Positions 22,132 to 34,563 of a stretch of 64,000 nucleotides of DNA are shown here, piece by piece (the first letter of the stretch is position 1; every line of letters starts with the position of its first letter). The DNA is taken from assembly GCA_002189035.1 (NCBI GenBank), contig NEEC01000014.1:188501-252500 (forward strand). The letters are read 5' to 3'. Under the pieces are notes generated by a model. It did not search any database and was not told the DNA's origin. It was given only the letters and a program-made list of their open reading frames with translations. The translations under genes were made by a program, and so were the position numbers. This DNA is from Utricularia gibba. Taxonomy: Eukaryota > Streptophyta > Magnoliopsida > Lamiales > Lentibulariaceae.

Positions 22132-23079
22132 GTCAGCCCCTGCCCACGCCATGGGACTCATAATACATATACAAAAATAATATCTCCACCCAGTGAGATC
22201 AACTTGTGTTTGAGTGTTGTGCTGATCAAGTGCACTCTCACGCCTTGTCTTGTTACTTTGGGCACGATGGCTGAATAAAGTGCATCAAACTTATTATTCA
22301 CTTCTTTAGGCTGATGCTTGAAAATATAACATCCAAGTAACCAAGTAACCATCAATTGACCAATTGAGATTATTCTACAGAATGCCTAGGTTTTTTGGCC
22401 TCGTAGTATATGATTGAAAACTAAATGCTGGTTTAAATCGAACCAATCACACTGCAATGCTAATTCATAGCATGAGGTCAAACCTTGTAGGCCAGCTAGT
22501 CAACTGAATCTAGCTCGTCCATGACCAAGATATACACTTGACTTTGATGTCTCTTGGAATATCGATAATCCCAACTTTTAAAGCATCTTTTCACGTATTT
22601 TTTGAGGGTCAAGGATATTCAGGTTTCTTCCATAAAGCCAAATTACAACACTTCACTTGGTTCACGAGTCATAAATTGTGATCATGAACATGTATGTCAT
22701 ACTTCTGCGCAAACCAGTGTGATCCAGTGGCACAACTCTCAGAATGGATGATAGAAAAATGATTCGGAAAACCCAAAGGTTTATTGGACACTCCCGCCTG
22801 GGCAACTGAAATCCTTCTTTTGTAAAACTTCAGAGCCCTTCACTGATGGGTTTGAGTTGAAAAATTACAAAGAATACATTATTGTTCACCACGAATGATG
22901 GAGAAGCTTGCTCTTGGGTCTTTTGCCAGGTTTTGAGGACAAATGACGCCTGAACATGTTCCATATGGCTAGTAGTCATCTAATATGGAAACAATTATGT
23001 CGAAGTAACTGTATCACGACACCCTGGCCCTGATATCGAAGAATAATACAAAAGGTTGATCCACATTTTAAATAATAAA
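22132..23079. other. 3' flank of the Pro-rich gene, duplicated elsewhere
   Basis: Non-coding. 22165-22600 matches 46085-46480 in inverted orientation (for example CTGATCAAGTGCACTCTCA and TGGAATATCGATAATCCCAA). The part near 22200-22330 also matches the flank at about 26680-26790 in direct orientation. I see no gene in it. Confidence 0.65.
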
Positions 23080-26000
23080 ATTCTATTTTTTTGTTTGTAG
23101 AAAAATGCAAAAGAAATAGCAGATCATATTGTTTCAGTCTGAACTGGGTTACTCTATCAAAGTTGATGCTGCTAAAATGCTGTATTCCATAGTATTTTGG
23201 AATCATCGAAGAAATATCAGATATCAAATTCTCAGATTTTTGCTGCAGCACATGCCAGAAAGGAAAATCAACTAGACATTCCTTTCATATGAGTACAACC
23301 AAAAGCAAGGAAAAGCTGGAATTAGTACATATAGACCTCTGCGGATCATTCAAAGAGCCATCCTTAAGTGGAAGTAAGTATTTTTTGATATTCATTGATG
23401 ATTATAGCAAATATTGTTAGGTCTATTTCCTAAAATCCAAATCAGAAATGTTCGAGCTATTCAAAAGATTCAAGGCAATATCAGAAAAACAAAGTGGTCA
23501 TAAACTAAAGAAATTAAGGTCTGACAATGGAGGGGTTTTTACCAAAGCTATTGAGTCAATACTGCAACAATGAAGTCATTATTCATGAACTCACTACCCC
23601 TACACACCAGAGTAGAATGGAATTAGTGAAAGAAAGAACAGAACAATACTGAATATGGCAAGATGTTTGCTGTTCGAAAAAAATATGCCACTTGGTTTTT
23701 GGGCAGAAGCAGTCTCAACAACAGTATATTTGTTAAACCTACTTCCCTCAAGAGCCATAAATGGGAAAACTGCAATGGAACTTTGGTTAGGAAAAAGGAA
23801 GTCTATTGGTCACCTAAAAATATTTGGCTCTACATGCTACGTGCATGTCCCAAAAGAAAAACGAACAAAGTTTGATGAACGAGCAAAGCTGGGAATTTTT
23901 GTCGGATACAGTCTTGTGACCAAGGGATATAGAATCTATGTACCTGAAACAAAAGAATTACTCATTAGTAGAGATGTAACGTTTGATGAGGAAAATTGCT
24001 ATACATGGACTAACACAAATTCTGTGTGTACAACAATCACATTTGACAAAAGACCATACCTAGTTCAAGACCCACGATCAACTCAGCACATTGATATTTT
24101 CGCTGGAAATTCATCCAATGATATTCCTGAACCTGAACAGAATATTTATGAGGAGAATGCTGAAGAAAACAGAGTAATGGAAAGAGATGACCTCAACACG
24201 AATGGTTATGAAATGCCTGAAGCTGAAACTCATACAGAAAATCTGGAAATAATGGATGCTATAATATCACTAGCTACTCCAGAGGAAGAAAATCTCACAG
24301 ACTCAACAGAAAATACTACGGATGCTGAAAAGTCATCAAATGAAACAGATGATGATGATTGGGACAGAAAACCAGAAGTAAGAAGACAAAGAATGTTGTC
24401 GAATCTATATCAAGATGGATCACTACACACCTCAAGCGTAATGGAAGATAAAAATGAGAGCTCTACTGCTCTATCGGTCGATGTTCTGTCCTGCTATGCT
24501 ATGTCAGACCCTACGACATATCTAGATGCAAGCAAAGATGAGAAGTGGAAAGCAGCAATGCAAAGCGAAATAGATTCAATTCTAGCAAATAATACATGGG
24601 AATTAGTGGATACTCCAGCACACTTGATCACCAAACCGATTGGATTGAAATGGATCTATAGAACCAAACTAAATGCTGATGGGACCATCAACAAATATAA
24701 AGCCAGACTCGTCGCCAAAGGGTACTCACAGATTGCTGGAGTGAATTATGGTGAAGTCTTCGCTCCAGTTGCAAGGTTTGACACCGTGAAGTTGTTACTT
24801 GCCATATCGGCCTGCCAAGGATGGAATGTCCATCACATGGATGTTAAAACTGCCTTTCTGAACGGGGTACTTACAGAAGAAATTTACTGTCAACAACCAG
24901 AAGGATTTATATTGAAAGGAGAAGAAAGGAAAATACTGAAACTCAAGAAGGCACTTTATGGACTAAAACAGGCACGAAGAGCTTGAAACGAAAGGATAAA
25001 TGCCTTCTTTGAGACATAAGGCTTCTCACAAGTGCATGGAGAACAAACGTTGTTTGTCAAAAACGTTCAAGATGACAAGTTAATTGTAAGCATATATGTT
25101 GATGACTTACTGTTAACCTCCAACAGTAATGTATTAATGGCAAGTCTGAAGGAAAGACTTAAGAAAGAGTTTGAAATGACTGACTTGGGAGATATGCACT
25201 ATTATTTGGGAATAGAAGTTGACCAGCAAATTGGAAAAGGGACATTCCTACATCAGAAAAAATACTCTTTAGAATTAATCAAAAAATTTAATCTAGTAGA
25301 TGCGAATGGATGTCGTTCTCCAATGGACACTGGAAAGCAAATGGAAAAATCAATGGATGATGCAGAGTGTGATCAAACTCTTTACCGAAGCTTGGTAGGA
25401 AGCCTAATCTACCTTAGCCACACTCGGCCTGATCTTTGCTATAGCGTAAATCTCTTGTCAAGATATATGAAGAGTCCAAAAATGAGCCACTACCAATCTG
25501 CGAAAAGAGTGTTGAGGTATGTAAAAAGGACATCATCCTATGGTCTATTCTTCACATACTCAGAAGGAAGCTATCCTACTCTAAGCGCATACTCGGACAG
25601 TGACTATGCGGGAAGTGCAGATAGTAAGAGTACCTCTGGATATTTGATCTGCCTGAATGACAACCCTTTCTCTTGGTCAACCAAACGTCAAATTGTTGTA
25701 GCGCAATCAACAACAGAGGCCGAGTACATATCTGCCTCGCTTGCTTCGAATCAATGTCTCTGGTTGAGACAATTAATCAAGGAAATTGGGTTTAAATAAG
25801 GACCCATACCGTTAAGAGTGGATAACAAGTCCGCTATTCAGATTGCGAAAAATTCTTCTCAATTCAGCAAGGCGAAACATATATCCGTGAGATTCCATGC
25901 CATACGAGATGCTGTGAAAAGGAAGAAGATCACTATACAATATGTGACCTCAGAAAATCAATTGGCCGACATATTGACTAAACCTCTCGGGAGACAAAAG

Positions 26001-26277
26001 TTCGAAGAAAATAGACAAAAAATTGGAGTTCACAAGGCTGCCGATTTACCGGGAGTTACCTCCATCAGCGACGGGGGGAGTGTTGACAGTCGCTCATGAG
26101 GAATGGGACGATGTTGAATTGAAGACGGAGGCTGCTAGAGAAAACTCTGGAATATTGAAAAAAAAAAATCTATTTGGTATTAAAACTTTATTTTGTCACG
26201 TGCACACACGTGTTTGAACACCCGAGCCCTACTTATCATATTGTAAAACAAGAAACAGTAGTTTTCTGGCCGCCTGA
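23080..26277 (+). mobile_element. Copia retrotransposon, 5'-truncated and decayed
   Basis: Plus-strand order is pre-integrase zinc region, integrase, RT, RNase H, then a polypurine tract GGGGGGAG (26073-26080) followed by a TGTTGACAG LTR start at 26081. No gag, PBS or 5' LTR is visible, so the 5' end is missing. The 3' LTR seems truncated before the Pro-rich fragment at about 26275. Stops lie in the integrase at about 23419 and 23570 and in the RT near 24984-25018, and a further stop near 25797 splits the RNase H. Confidence 0.85.
23240..26099 (+). pseudogene. Copia integrase-RT-RNase H remnant
   Basis: 23240-23600 reads CCSTCQKGKSTRHSF, LVHIDLCGSF, FLIFIDDYSKY and LRSDNGG, with internal stops. 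23655-24986 gives MARCLLFEKNMPLGFWAEAV, then the RT N-half (WIYRTKLNADGTINKYKARL, HHMDVKTAFLNG) and stops after KQARRA. 25032-25799 gives SIYVDDLLLTSN with the YVDD catalytic motif, then LSHTRPDLCYSVNLLSRYM and STTEAEYISA. 25818-26099 gives DNKSAIQIAKN and LADILTKPLG. Each piece is family-typical, and the interruptions make it non-functional. Confidence 0.92.
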
Positions 26278-26625
26278 GTGCTCTTGAATCCTTTGAGTCC
26301 TTTCGTGCTTGAATCCCAAAACTCTACATATTGTTCTCCTACTTTGATGCGCCCTGCAATCCCACCTTTCCCACCTTTTGTAAGCCCACTTGGAGGTGTG
26401 ACCGTAACTCTGAGATGTAAAAACCAAGACTTGCAGACTGCTACCAGTGATTCAAGTGGCCGAGTTATCATCTCCGCGTTTGTTAGTTTTGATGCTATTC
26501 GGTTTTGCAGTGTGGTCGTCCCATCAGCACCCCAATGCAGAAGTTATTCTCCACCAAAGTCACTCACAATCTGTTTCCTTACGCCACCTGTGCAAGGCAT
26601 CGTCACCGCCCAACTATGTCCCTGA
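26275..26625 (+). pseudogene. Pro-rich/Ole e 1-like gene, C-terminal fragment
   Basis: About 115 codons ending in QGIVTAQLCP. They include GGVTVTLRCKNQ, LQTATSDSSGRVII, CSVVVPSAPQC and SYSPPKS, which are close relatives of the same positions in the copy ending at 22131. The signal peptide and proline-rich part are missing because the truncated copia abuts on the left. The 3' flank matches that of the other copy, so this is a tandem duplicate that lost its 5' half. Confidence 0.75.
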
Positions 26626-28442
26626 GTCACCGGCTGGTCATGAATAATAATAATGATGTCCAGTCCATTGTAAGAAACACTTCCATTGAGGGGTGTGCTG
26701 ATCATCTCCTTACTTGATTGATGTAACATGGCTCCCGTGAATAAAGTGTATCAAACTTACTATTCACTTATTTAGGCTGCTGCTCCAATCCATAACATAC
26801 AATCAACTACAAACCAACAACTATTCGTTTCAGGCTCAGTGCCCATGCCAACATTATGCTACAAAAGGCCTAAAGCCTTTTGCCCCTCCTGGTGTGGTAT
26901 GAATGATCTTAAATCGAATCAATACAACTACTTTACAGTAACCTAAGGTTTTGTTTAGCATCCGTATAAAAACCTTGTTTCCTTACAATTTAATAAAAAA
27001 ATATGTGTTTGATTCAAAATATAAGTTAAATACATGTACATATGTTTATGATTTCTTCCAATTGAACCTTTTTATAATTAGCGGGAGAAAATATTTTATT
27101 AAAGTTAATAATGCCATATATTTTTAATAATCATAAATTTGATTTTTAACACAATTTTTTTCAAAAGGTAAGACTAATTTTAATGCATATCAATCAAAAT
27201 TTCTAATTGAATAAACAATACCAATCAACCAAACACAATTTTCATCTTAACTCATAAATAAAGTTTTATCTAATCAATTAATAATTGGAACCTTCCTAAA
27301 TATGAAACCCCTAACCAAAAAAACCCTGAATGGAATCAATAACATTGAAATTATAGTTCATAGCATGATCCCAAACCCTTTACTCCAACTACTGATGACT
27401 AACTAACAAGTTTAATAAATAGGCAATTAGACTTGTTTTTTTTATTCTTGAACAACTCAAATATCTTTTTTTTAGTGCATATCAATTTAATGCGCTGTTA
27501 AGATCAAAGTCAACTTGTACTATTTCGTTAGGAGACTAAGCTAACCATCATTTCTATAATTCAATGAATGCCCTCAAGGCATATTCTGTTCAAATGTTGT
27601 TATTTAATTCCCAAATATGTGGTGGCACGCTTGGGCTATTCGAAATTCGAGCCCTTGGGAGTTGGGAGTAGACTTCACGTATACTATTTAGTTAATTTTT
27701 ATTCAAATCATAATACTAAATCTGAAATTTAAAAATATCATAATATAAACCCTAAAATCTAAACTTAAAATCTAAAACTTAAATTTCAAATCTTAAACCC
27801 TTAAATCTTAAATCACAAAACTAAATATCAAGTTCTAAAATCTAAACCTTCAACTCTAAACCTAGAACAGCGGAGGTAAGATGTGGCAAATTTAAATCTG
27901 AAACCAAAAAAATTAAATCCCAATTAAAATCTTAAACCTTAAATCAGTAATCTTAAAAAATTATGAAATCTTAAACCCTAAACTCTAAATCAGTAATCAT
28001 AAAATTATGAAAACTTAACATATAATATTTCTAAGTTATAAATACTAAATATTAAACTTTAAAATTGAACCCCTAAATTAGAAATCCAAAAAAAAAAAAC
28101 ATTCAAAAACGAAAAAAGCATAAAGTAGGGTAAAGCGCAAAGAACAACTTATTTTTTTGGTAATTTACAAATCTTTGCTATAACTAGGGTAAATGGCAAA
28201 TAAAATAAAAAAGTTCAGGTATTTAACTCATTTCCCCGACTTCACGTATACTCTTTAGATCCACCAAATCTTTCATTTCAACAGTTACCATTTGTGATAG
28301 TCATTTCTAAAATGTAAGTTTAAAAAAGAGAATATTTAATTTTTTTGTGTGTTAAGACATGACTTTTTAAGGTATATCTTTGTTGACGTGGGCATCATTA
28401 AATACAGAAAATGGTAGAGGGAAGGGCTCACAGCAATTTGAG
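26626..28442. other. AT-rich intergenic DNA upstream of the methyltransferase
   Basis: No gene seen. 26680-26790 matches the 3' flank of the Pro-rich copy near 22.2 kb. 27435-27665 matches 11755-11955. 27720-28080 is rich in degenerate CCCTAAA-like words. Confidence 0.5.
27720..28080. repeat. Degenerate AAACCCTAAA-like repeat field
   Basis: Short words such as AAACCCTAAA, ATCTTAAACC and AAATCTAAAC recur many times without a strict period. They resemble decayed CCCTAAA telomere-type or simple AT-rich tandem sequence. Perfect adjacent telomere units are not present. Confidence 0.45.
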
Positions 28443-28450
28443 TATAAATA
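28443..28450 (+). promoter_or_regulatory. TATA box of the methyltransferase gene
   Basis: TATAAATA lies 42 bp before the ATG at 28485. This implies a very short 5' leader of roughly 10-15 bases if transcription starts at the usual distance. Confidence 0.6.
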
Positions 28451-28484
28451 GATCCCCTCTGGTTTAATTCAAGTACACAGAGAA

Positions 28485-29542
28485 ATGAAAGAGGACACAA
28501 GGAAAGCTGCATGGCCGGCTGTATTGGTCTTCTTCCTTCTCAACGCCTTTATACTGGGATACATCTCTCAGTACCAAACCCACCTTCCTCAGATTTCTGT
28601 TGTCGTCATTGACGACCACGACGATTTCGGCTTTGGCACCTGCGCCAAAGCCGTCCCCAATGGGACCGAGCGTCAAAAAATCATGGAGAAGGTGTTTCTC
28701 GGTGAATCGCCTTGGCGGGACTTCCCTCCCCCACACTTGCAGCCGCACCTACGGAGTGATTGGACGGATAAAAGGGGCTCAAACAACCCCGTGTTCGAGG
28801 ATCTGATAAACAAGGTAAAGCCCAAGGTCATAATAGAAATCGGGTCCTTTCTCGGGGCATCGGCAACACACATGGCGGACGTCACCCGCAAACTTGGTCT
28901 CGACATTCAAATCATCTGCATTGACCACTTCCGCGGTTGGCCGTTGTACAGTGATGAGGGCCATGGCCCCCCTATAAAGATGCTCAACGGGGACAGCATT
29001 CTTCTCCACCAGTATATGTTGAATGTCGCCCTCGCCAATGCCACTGAAAACATCATATTCCTGCCCTCCTCTGCAACGGGTGCCCTCGACGCTCTCTGTA
29101 GCTGGGGCATTTACGGAGACCTAATCGAGATCGACGCTTCCCATGACTTCCATTCCGTCTGGGATGACATCAACAACGCCTACAAGGTACTTCGCCAAAC
29201 TAGATGCCCTATCAACCCTTCCTCAGATTTAAAAAGAAAAGAAGTCGAATTTATTTAAAAAGAGAGAGAGATGATCGATTTTATAACGTGATCTTTTATA
29301 AGCCGACCTATTCGAGATGCGTATCACGGAAGGTATAAGAAATATTGTATAATAGTCTTTGGGCTACACCATGCTTATAAAGCGTGTTAACCTCCTGTCT
29401 TTCCCAAAAGGTACTGCGACCTGGAGGTATCCTCTTTGGCCGTGATATTGCCATGAACGGTGTCGAAAGAGCAGTGAATCGATTTGCTAAGCTTCACGGA
29501 TTCCGAGTTGCCGTCCAAGATGAACACTGGATCTTGTACTAA
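28485..29542 (+). CDS. SAM-dependent methyltransferase with N-terminal membrane anchor
   Basis: Exons 28485-29186 and 29411-29542 (donor GTACTT at 29187, acceptor AAAAG ending 29410) give 277 residues. Residues 11-28 are hydrophobic and preceded by Lys and Arg, so a signal anchor is likely. The Rossmann methyltransferase motif I is VIIEIGSFLGASA (115-127). It is followed by a second strand IQIICIDHF (141-149), IIFLPSSATGAL, and GDLIEIDASHDFHSVWDDI (211-229). Exon 2 supplies LRPGGILFGRDI and ends DEHWILY. The pattern fits the class I methyltransferase_24 type found in plants, whose substrates I do not know. A promoter and an open frame suggest an intact gene in the middle of repeats. Confidence 0.85.
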
Positions 29543-31047
29543 TTTCCGGCGGCTACGGAAGCCAATATGTGTTGTTGAGAATTAAAAAATAAATAAATCA
29601 AGTTTATGGTCGAGTTGTGGTTCTTGCTATGATTTGAATGTGTGCTCAAACTTTGTGTAATGTGAACCTGAATCATTGATAGATATTGTTTTGTGCCTGT
29701 TTTATGAATATTTCATGCCTAATTCACGCCGGTGCCTCAACAAAAGTGGAAAAAGAAGAAGAAACACAACCAATGTTATGTTAAAATGGCACCCCACAGT
29801 GGAGAAGGAAATCAAGGATTAGTAGACCTAGACATAAAGAAAACAAGAAAACCCAACGAAAATGGGTTTTCTTGATATATAAATTGCCGCAATATAACAA
29901 GGAGCGACCATTCCATTTTAAGAGAGCATGTAATTATTGAAGGATAAGCACAAGATCCGTAGGACGTCAGCATCAGACAGCAGCATCGCAGCAGTTTTCA
30001 GGCCAAGTTCATTATGTCAGCGAGTAGTTATAGAAGTTACAAGTTTTAGATAAAGTAATTTGGTTGTATGGTTAGTTTTAGATACGAAAGTGCAGGTCTA
30101 TATATTGTAACCAAAACAATGCAATCGAGGAAGCATTAAGTTGAAGTTTATTCTGGTATTACATTTTGTTCTGTCTTGAAAGTGTTTGACATTGGAAGAG
30201 AACGCTTGAAATGTGTAGGGACTTAGAATTGCTTGGTGACAATGAAGAAATTTTATAGCTTCCAAGCTTGAAGCCTTAAAATTGGATTACGATCTAAAAC
30301 AACGAGTTTACAATCTGGAAGCTTGTAAATAAAAGGAGGCCTCGTTGTGGAATGCCCCACTGTAAAAACCAGATTTGCTGAATACCCCGGGTTCTAAAAG
30401 TAATCTCCAAATACCCCTTTTTTTATTATTTTTATTTTTTATATAATTAATGCACATTTTTATCTATTTTAATCTAAAAATATATTTCCATCTGTTTTAA
30501 ATGCACATTTTTATCTATTTAATTTTAAATTCAATTTTGATTTCAAATTAATTCACTTTACAAATTGTAAAATCAAAATTAAATTTTTATTATGAAAATA
30601 TTTTTACAAAAACATGTCTTTACTATAATCGTAATTTACACCTATAACAAATATATAGTATAATGTTATACTAATGTTTTTGAATGCATCATCACTTGTA
30701 CACTTACAATATATTTTTTTGATCACTGAACACAAGTAATCTAGTTAGTAATAAATTTAAATATGAATTGTATTTATATAATGTTGCTATAAAAAATATG
30801 CAATGAAACAAAATATGGTGAATAGTATCCAGAAAACAATTTAATGTTTTTTATGATATTTGGATCATCTAGTATAAAATTATTAAATATTATATATTGC
30901 TTAAAAAATTTATTCATGTGATATTACTTATTATTGAAATATAATAATAAAATAAAAAAATATTTTTATGGTTGTATAAAACAAATTTAACTAAAAATAT
31001 AAATAAATTAAATCAAAATATTATTTAAAGTAAATGCTTATATAAAT
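29543..31047. other. Intergenic AT-rich DNA
   Basis: No gene. A possible LTR promoter lies near 30090-30120 (GGTCTATATATTGTAACC), but no paired ends were found. From 30420 onward the sequence is very AT-rich with no coding capacity. Confidence 0.4.
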
Positions 31048-31574
31048 TGTTATAGTTAAAATCGGTATCCTGTGAGAGGCTGATTTAAGGTGATAGGCAC
31101 GATCGGGAATGTCGCACTTAGTCGCATTTTTCACAGTTGGTTCAATTGAAGTAAAAATGAGCAAAGATTTTTACGTGGAAACCATCGGAAAGCAGAAAAA
31201 CCACGGAACTATCGAAGCTTGCCAGAAAAGGTTTTCACTAGATAGAGGTGGCAAAGAAGAGAATACAAGTTGAAGAATCCTTTTTCCTTTTTTTTTCGTT
31301 CGTCATAATTCCTTCTATTTATAGGAGAGCTCAATCTGACCAAACCTTGACATCTGCAAATACCGGTTGCTTTTTGCAACTGCTATACGATCTCGCTTTT
31401 CAGATATCGGCCGCCTATTATGCCGTAATTCAGCTGCTTTCCAAACTATGTCATATGATTATACCTGTCAGATTTCTGACAGATATCGGTCTGTCGACTA
31501 GCATTATCCCCTCAGATTCCCCTTTTGGCAGTCTTTTAGGAACCAATTACCCTTGACCGATTTATCCTCTATCA
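31048..31574 (-). repeat. Gypsy 3' LTR (left)
   Basis: 527 bp from TGTTATAG to CTCTATCA. It aligns with the solo LTR at 13306-13945 and with the right LTR. Confidence 0.9.
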
Positions 31575-31586
31575 TTCAGCCCCTCT
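31575..31586 (-). other. Polypurine tract of the gypsy element
   Basis: On the minus strand AGAGGGGCTGAA abuts the start of the 3' LTR (TGATAGAGG), as expected for plus-strand priming. Confidence 0.65.
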
Positions 31587-32084
31587 GATTTACCGATATT
31601 GGCCCTTCCAGTGTAAGTCGGGGAATCAGAATCACTATAATGCCGACTTTTGAGATGCTGCCTTCCATGCATGAGCCATAAACTGCTTTGTATCGATATC
31701 TCTGCCACGCGTCGGCTCGTAAATATGCCACATTTTTTCCCGCCCATCCGGGGTACCTCAAACGTCACGTCGCTTCGTCTCCTGAGTCCTTCCATTATAA
31801 ATATCCGCACCCCTTGTCATTTCTCCTCTTTGCTTTCTTCATTCGCTCTCGAGATTCCAACGCTCTCTGAACTCTGCAGTGCTTGCCGCCGTGTTATCCA
31901 CCGGAGATTACAAATTTTCCAGATATCCACTCCTTCTCCGTAACTTTTTGCATCCCTACGGTTGCTTAACTCCCTTTTAGGTCTTTGGAAATTTTTCACG
32001 GGTAGCTATCGCCTTTCTGAGTCGTTTAGCCTCTCTAACTTCTGCCTCATTCTAGGGTTTGGGGCTTCTTTCAATTTTTCGAAA

Positions 32085-34296
32085 ATGGGTAGGAGATCTA
32101 GTGAACTTAATATCCCCTCTCTTCACATTCAGTACTCGATCCCTGATGAGTATCAACTTTCTCTTGCTCGAGATGCCGAAATCCCTTGGGGGATAGGCGA
32201 GGACTCCTTGCCTCCATTCAGTCTTCCGGTTCCGCTTGCCAATTTCGAGAGTGGTTTACGCTTCCCACTCCATCCTTTAATAGTCCACTTTCTCTACACC
32301 TTTGCGATTCTGCTTTATTGCCTTGCCCCGAATTCCATATTCTGTTTCACTACCTTCCTCTTTTGACTCTGGTAGATTCCCTCCATCTCTTCAAGGTTGC
32401 CGTGCGTAAAGCGAAGTCCTCGATGGATGGCCGATCTCATTTTCAATTCCGCCGATTTGAAGATAACCCCAACTTTGTTGTTAAAGCCCCCGATACCCAC
32501 CATGATTGGTGGTCTTCCTTCGTTTGGGTAGCTCCCCCTTTGGGTTTTCGGTGGAACTTCCCAGTCGATCCCCCAACTCCTTTTAGGATCAAAATCTTTG
32601 GTGCGTATCGGTCTTCTTCCGAATCTCGTGAAGTCCTTTATGAGAGGCTTAGTCGAGGCTCAGTTCGGTACGAGTCTCGTGCCTTGATGTTCTCGGGTGA
32701 GTCGCTGAAAGATCAAGTATTATCGGTCGTTCTCGAGACCCCCATTGGCCCGATATTGTTCCTTTTGACGGCACCGATTCGAGAAGCCTTCCTCTTAGCC
32801 TCTCTCCATCCTTCCCTCTTGTTTCGGCTTCACCCCCGATCCCCCAACCTGTTCAAACCGGGGCCCCCAAGAAAAAGAAGAGGGTTAAGACAGTTACACA
32901 CAAACCCTCAAAGAGGTAAAGAGGTAGTCGGGTTCAGCTTTCCCGAGTCTCAGAATCGGCACTATGCCTTATTGCTTTTCCTACTTTCGTTTTCAGCTGA
33001 AGAGATGGCTCGAAGAAGCTCCCTGGAAGATTCGGTGATGGCGCGATTCTCTGCCGAGATGCAGAGGATGCAGGAACCCAAGGAGCCCTCCCCTGCACCA
33101 GTCTGTCTCCTATTTAATAGTTACCGCAAATTCCCGATTATAATCTTTTTTCGGTTTTTCTTTTAGGCTGATACGATTGGAGCTCAGCTAGACGCCGTCG
33201 ATCCTTCCTCGGGGGAAGATCACGTAGTAGAAGTCTCCGAGATCCGGGAGTTGACTCCCCGTCCTTCAGCCGGGAAAGGGAAAGAGAAACTTCCTCCATC
33301 ACCCGATCTCATTGATACTCCCATTCCTAATGCGAGATTCTTTTCGGCTGGTGCTTCAACATCGTCTCCCCCAATCGAGATACAGAGGGATTTTGCCCTC
33401 GTAGAAGTAAGGGATAACCCGGTGCTTCCTCTACCTTCAGTTCCAACTGAACTAAGGAGAATCCTGGATGGAGCTATGCCTAGTACCTCGGATGTTCGGC
33501 CGGAGGCGGTACTTGAAGGGATCTGGCAGGTACGTATCCCGTTTCCTCTTCTAAATTCTAAGTAGTCGGTCCTTGACTTGGAATATTCTTTCAAGCTTTA
33601 ACTCTTGGGTGGGGAGTGGTTAGAGAGATTGGTTCTCAATTGGAGGCAGTCTCTTGGCTTCAAGCCTAGGTTGTGGCTCAGAACGCCCAAATAAAGTTGT
33701 TGGAGGAGGAGATGAGTTCGTTGAAGACCGTTTTAGGGAAACGCACCCGCCAGGAGGAAGAATTGCGGAATGTGATCGAGGAAATGGGAAAGGCGGTTGA
33801 CGATGCTAAATCAGAGAGAGAGGGCTTCAAAGTCCGATTTGAGGAGGCAGAAGCGGAGTTAGAGCATGCCAGGGGCCGCATTTCAGCACAAGAGGCTGAA
33901 TTACTTGATCGACAAGTATCTCGGCAGGGTCTTCTAGATGACTTTGTCAACTCGGCCTGTTTTGCCGAACTCTCCGATATCTATGTAGGAGACTTAATCG
34001 GCTTACTTCTATATTGTCAAAGGCGATAGTTCAGCCGGGAATTCGGGCTTTCAATCATGGATCCGCGCTTCAACAGGGTAAACCCCTTGACGAAGGATGA
34101 GAACATGCTTGATGTTATCGCAGATACTTTCCAAGCCCCGGAGTTTGGGTTCGAAGCTGATCGGGAGTGGCTGATTGCGCTGATTCGGGCGAGGATAGGG
34201 AGAGAGAATGAAGTCAAGTTGAGAGCCAGGATGGAGCGACATACTGGTTCCTCTACCAATCCTCCCGTTAATCCCCCATCTCCTCCTTCACTTTAG
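32085..34296 (+). pseudogene. Antisense extra ORF of the gypsy element (plant transposon protein)
   Basis: Open segments run along the plus strand opposite to pol. 32085-32366 begins MGRRSSELNIPSLHIQYSIP and contains ESGLRFPLHPLIVHFL. 32360-33110 contains HDWWSSFVWV and VRYESRALMF-type segments. 33166-33530 is acidic with RELTPRPSAGKGKEKLPP. 33673-34020 is a coiled coil (EEEMSSLKTVLGKRTRQEEEL). 34057-34296 ends in SMDPRFN-like and Pro/Ser text. The FPLHPF/FPLHPL type of motif is widespread in plant proteins annotated as putative plant transposon protein or gag-like. Donor-like GT sites near 33530 suggest introns, but frame changes near 32340 and 33950 suggest decay. Function unknown. Confidence 0.7.
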
Positions 34297-34563
34297 TGAC
34301 CTTTTTAACTTGGTGTATTTTCCCTCTGCTGTGGGGGCTTCTTGAACATTTTTGATATCCCAGTTCGGGATTTCCTTCTAATTTACTCCATTTTTTGTGC
34401 ATCACTTTTGCCTTTGATGATATCTTTCTTCGGGGGAAGCCCCGAGTTGGTTTTTTATGTCTATTACGTGCTTAGACTTGGGAGGTTCGCCTATGCTTTT
34501 GTGATCCGATAGTGGGTGTCTCTTTGCCAACCCTTTGGTTGGGCTTTTTTATTTTAGTTTGCC

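Noticed and set aside
29990-30170. Possible copia solo LTR with a TATATATTG promoter
   Set aside because: No second copy in the window and no clear ends or target duplication.
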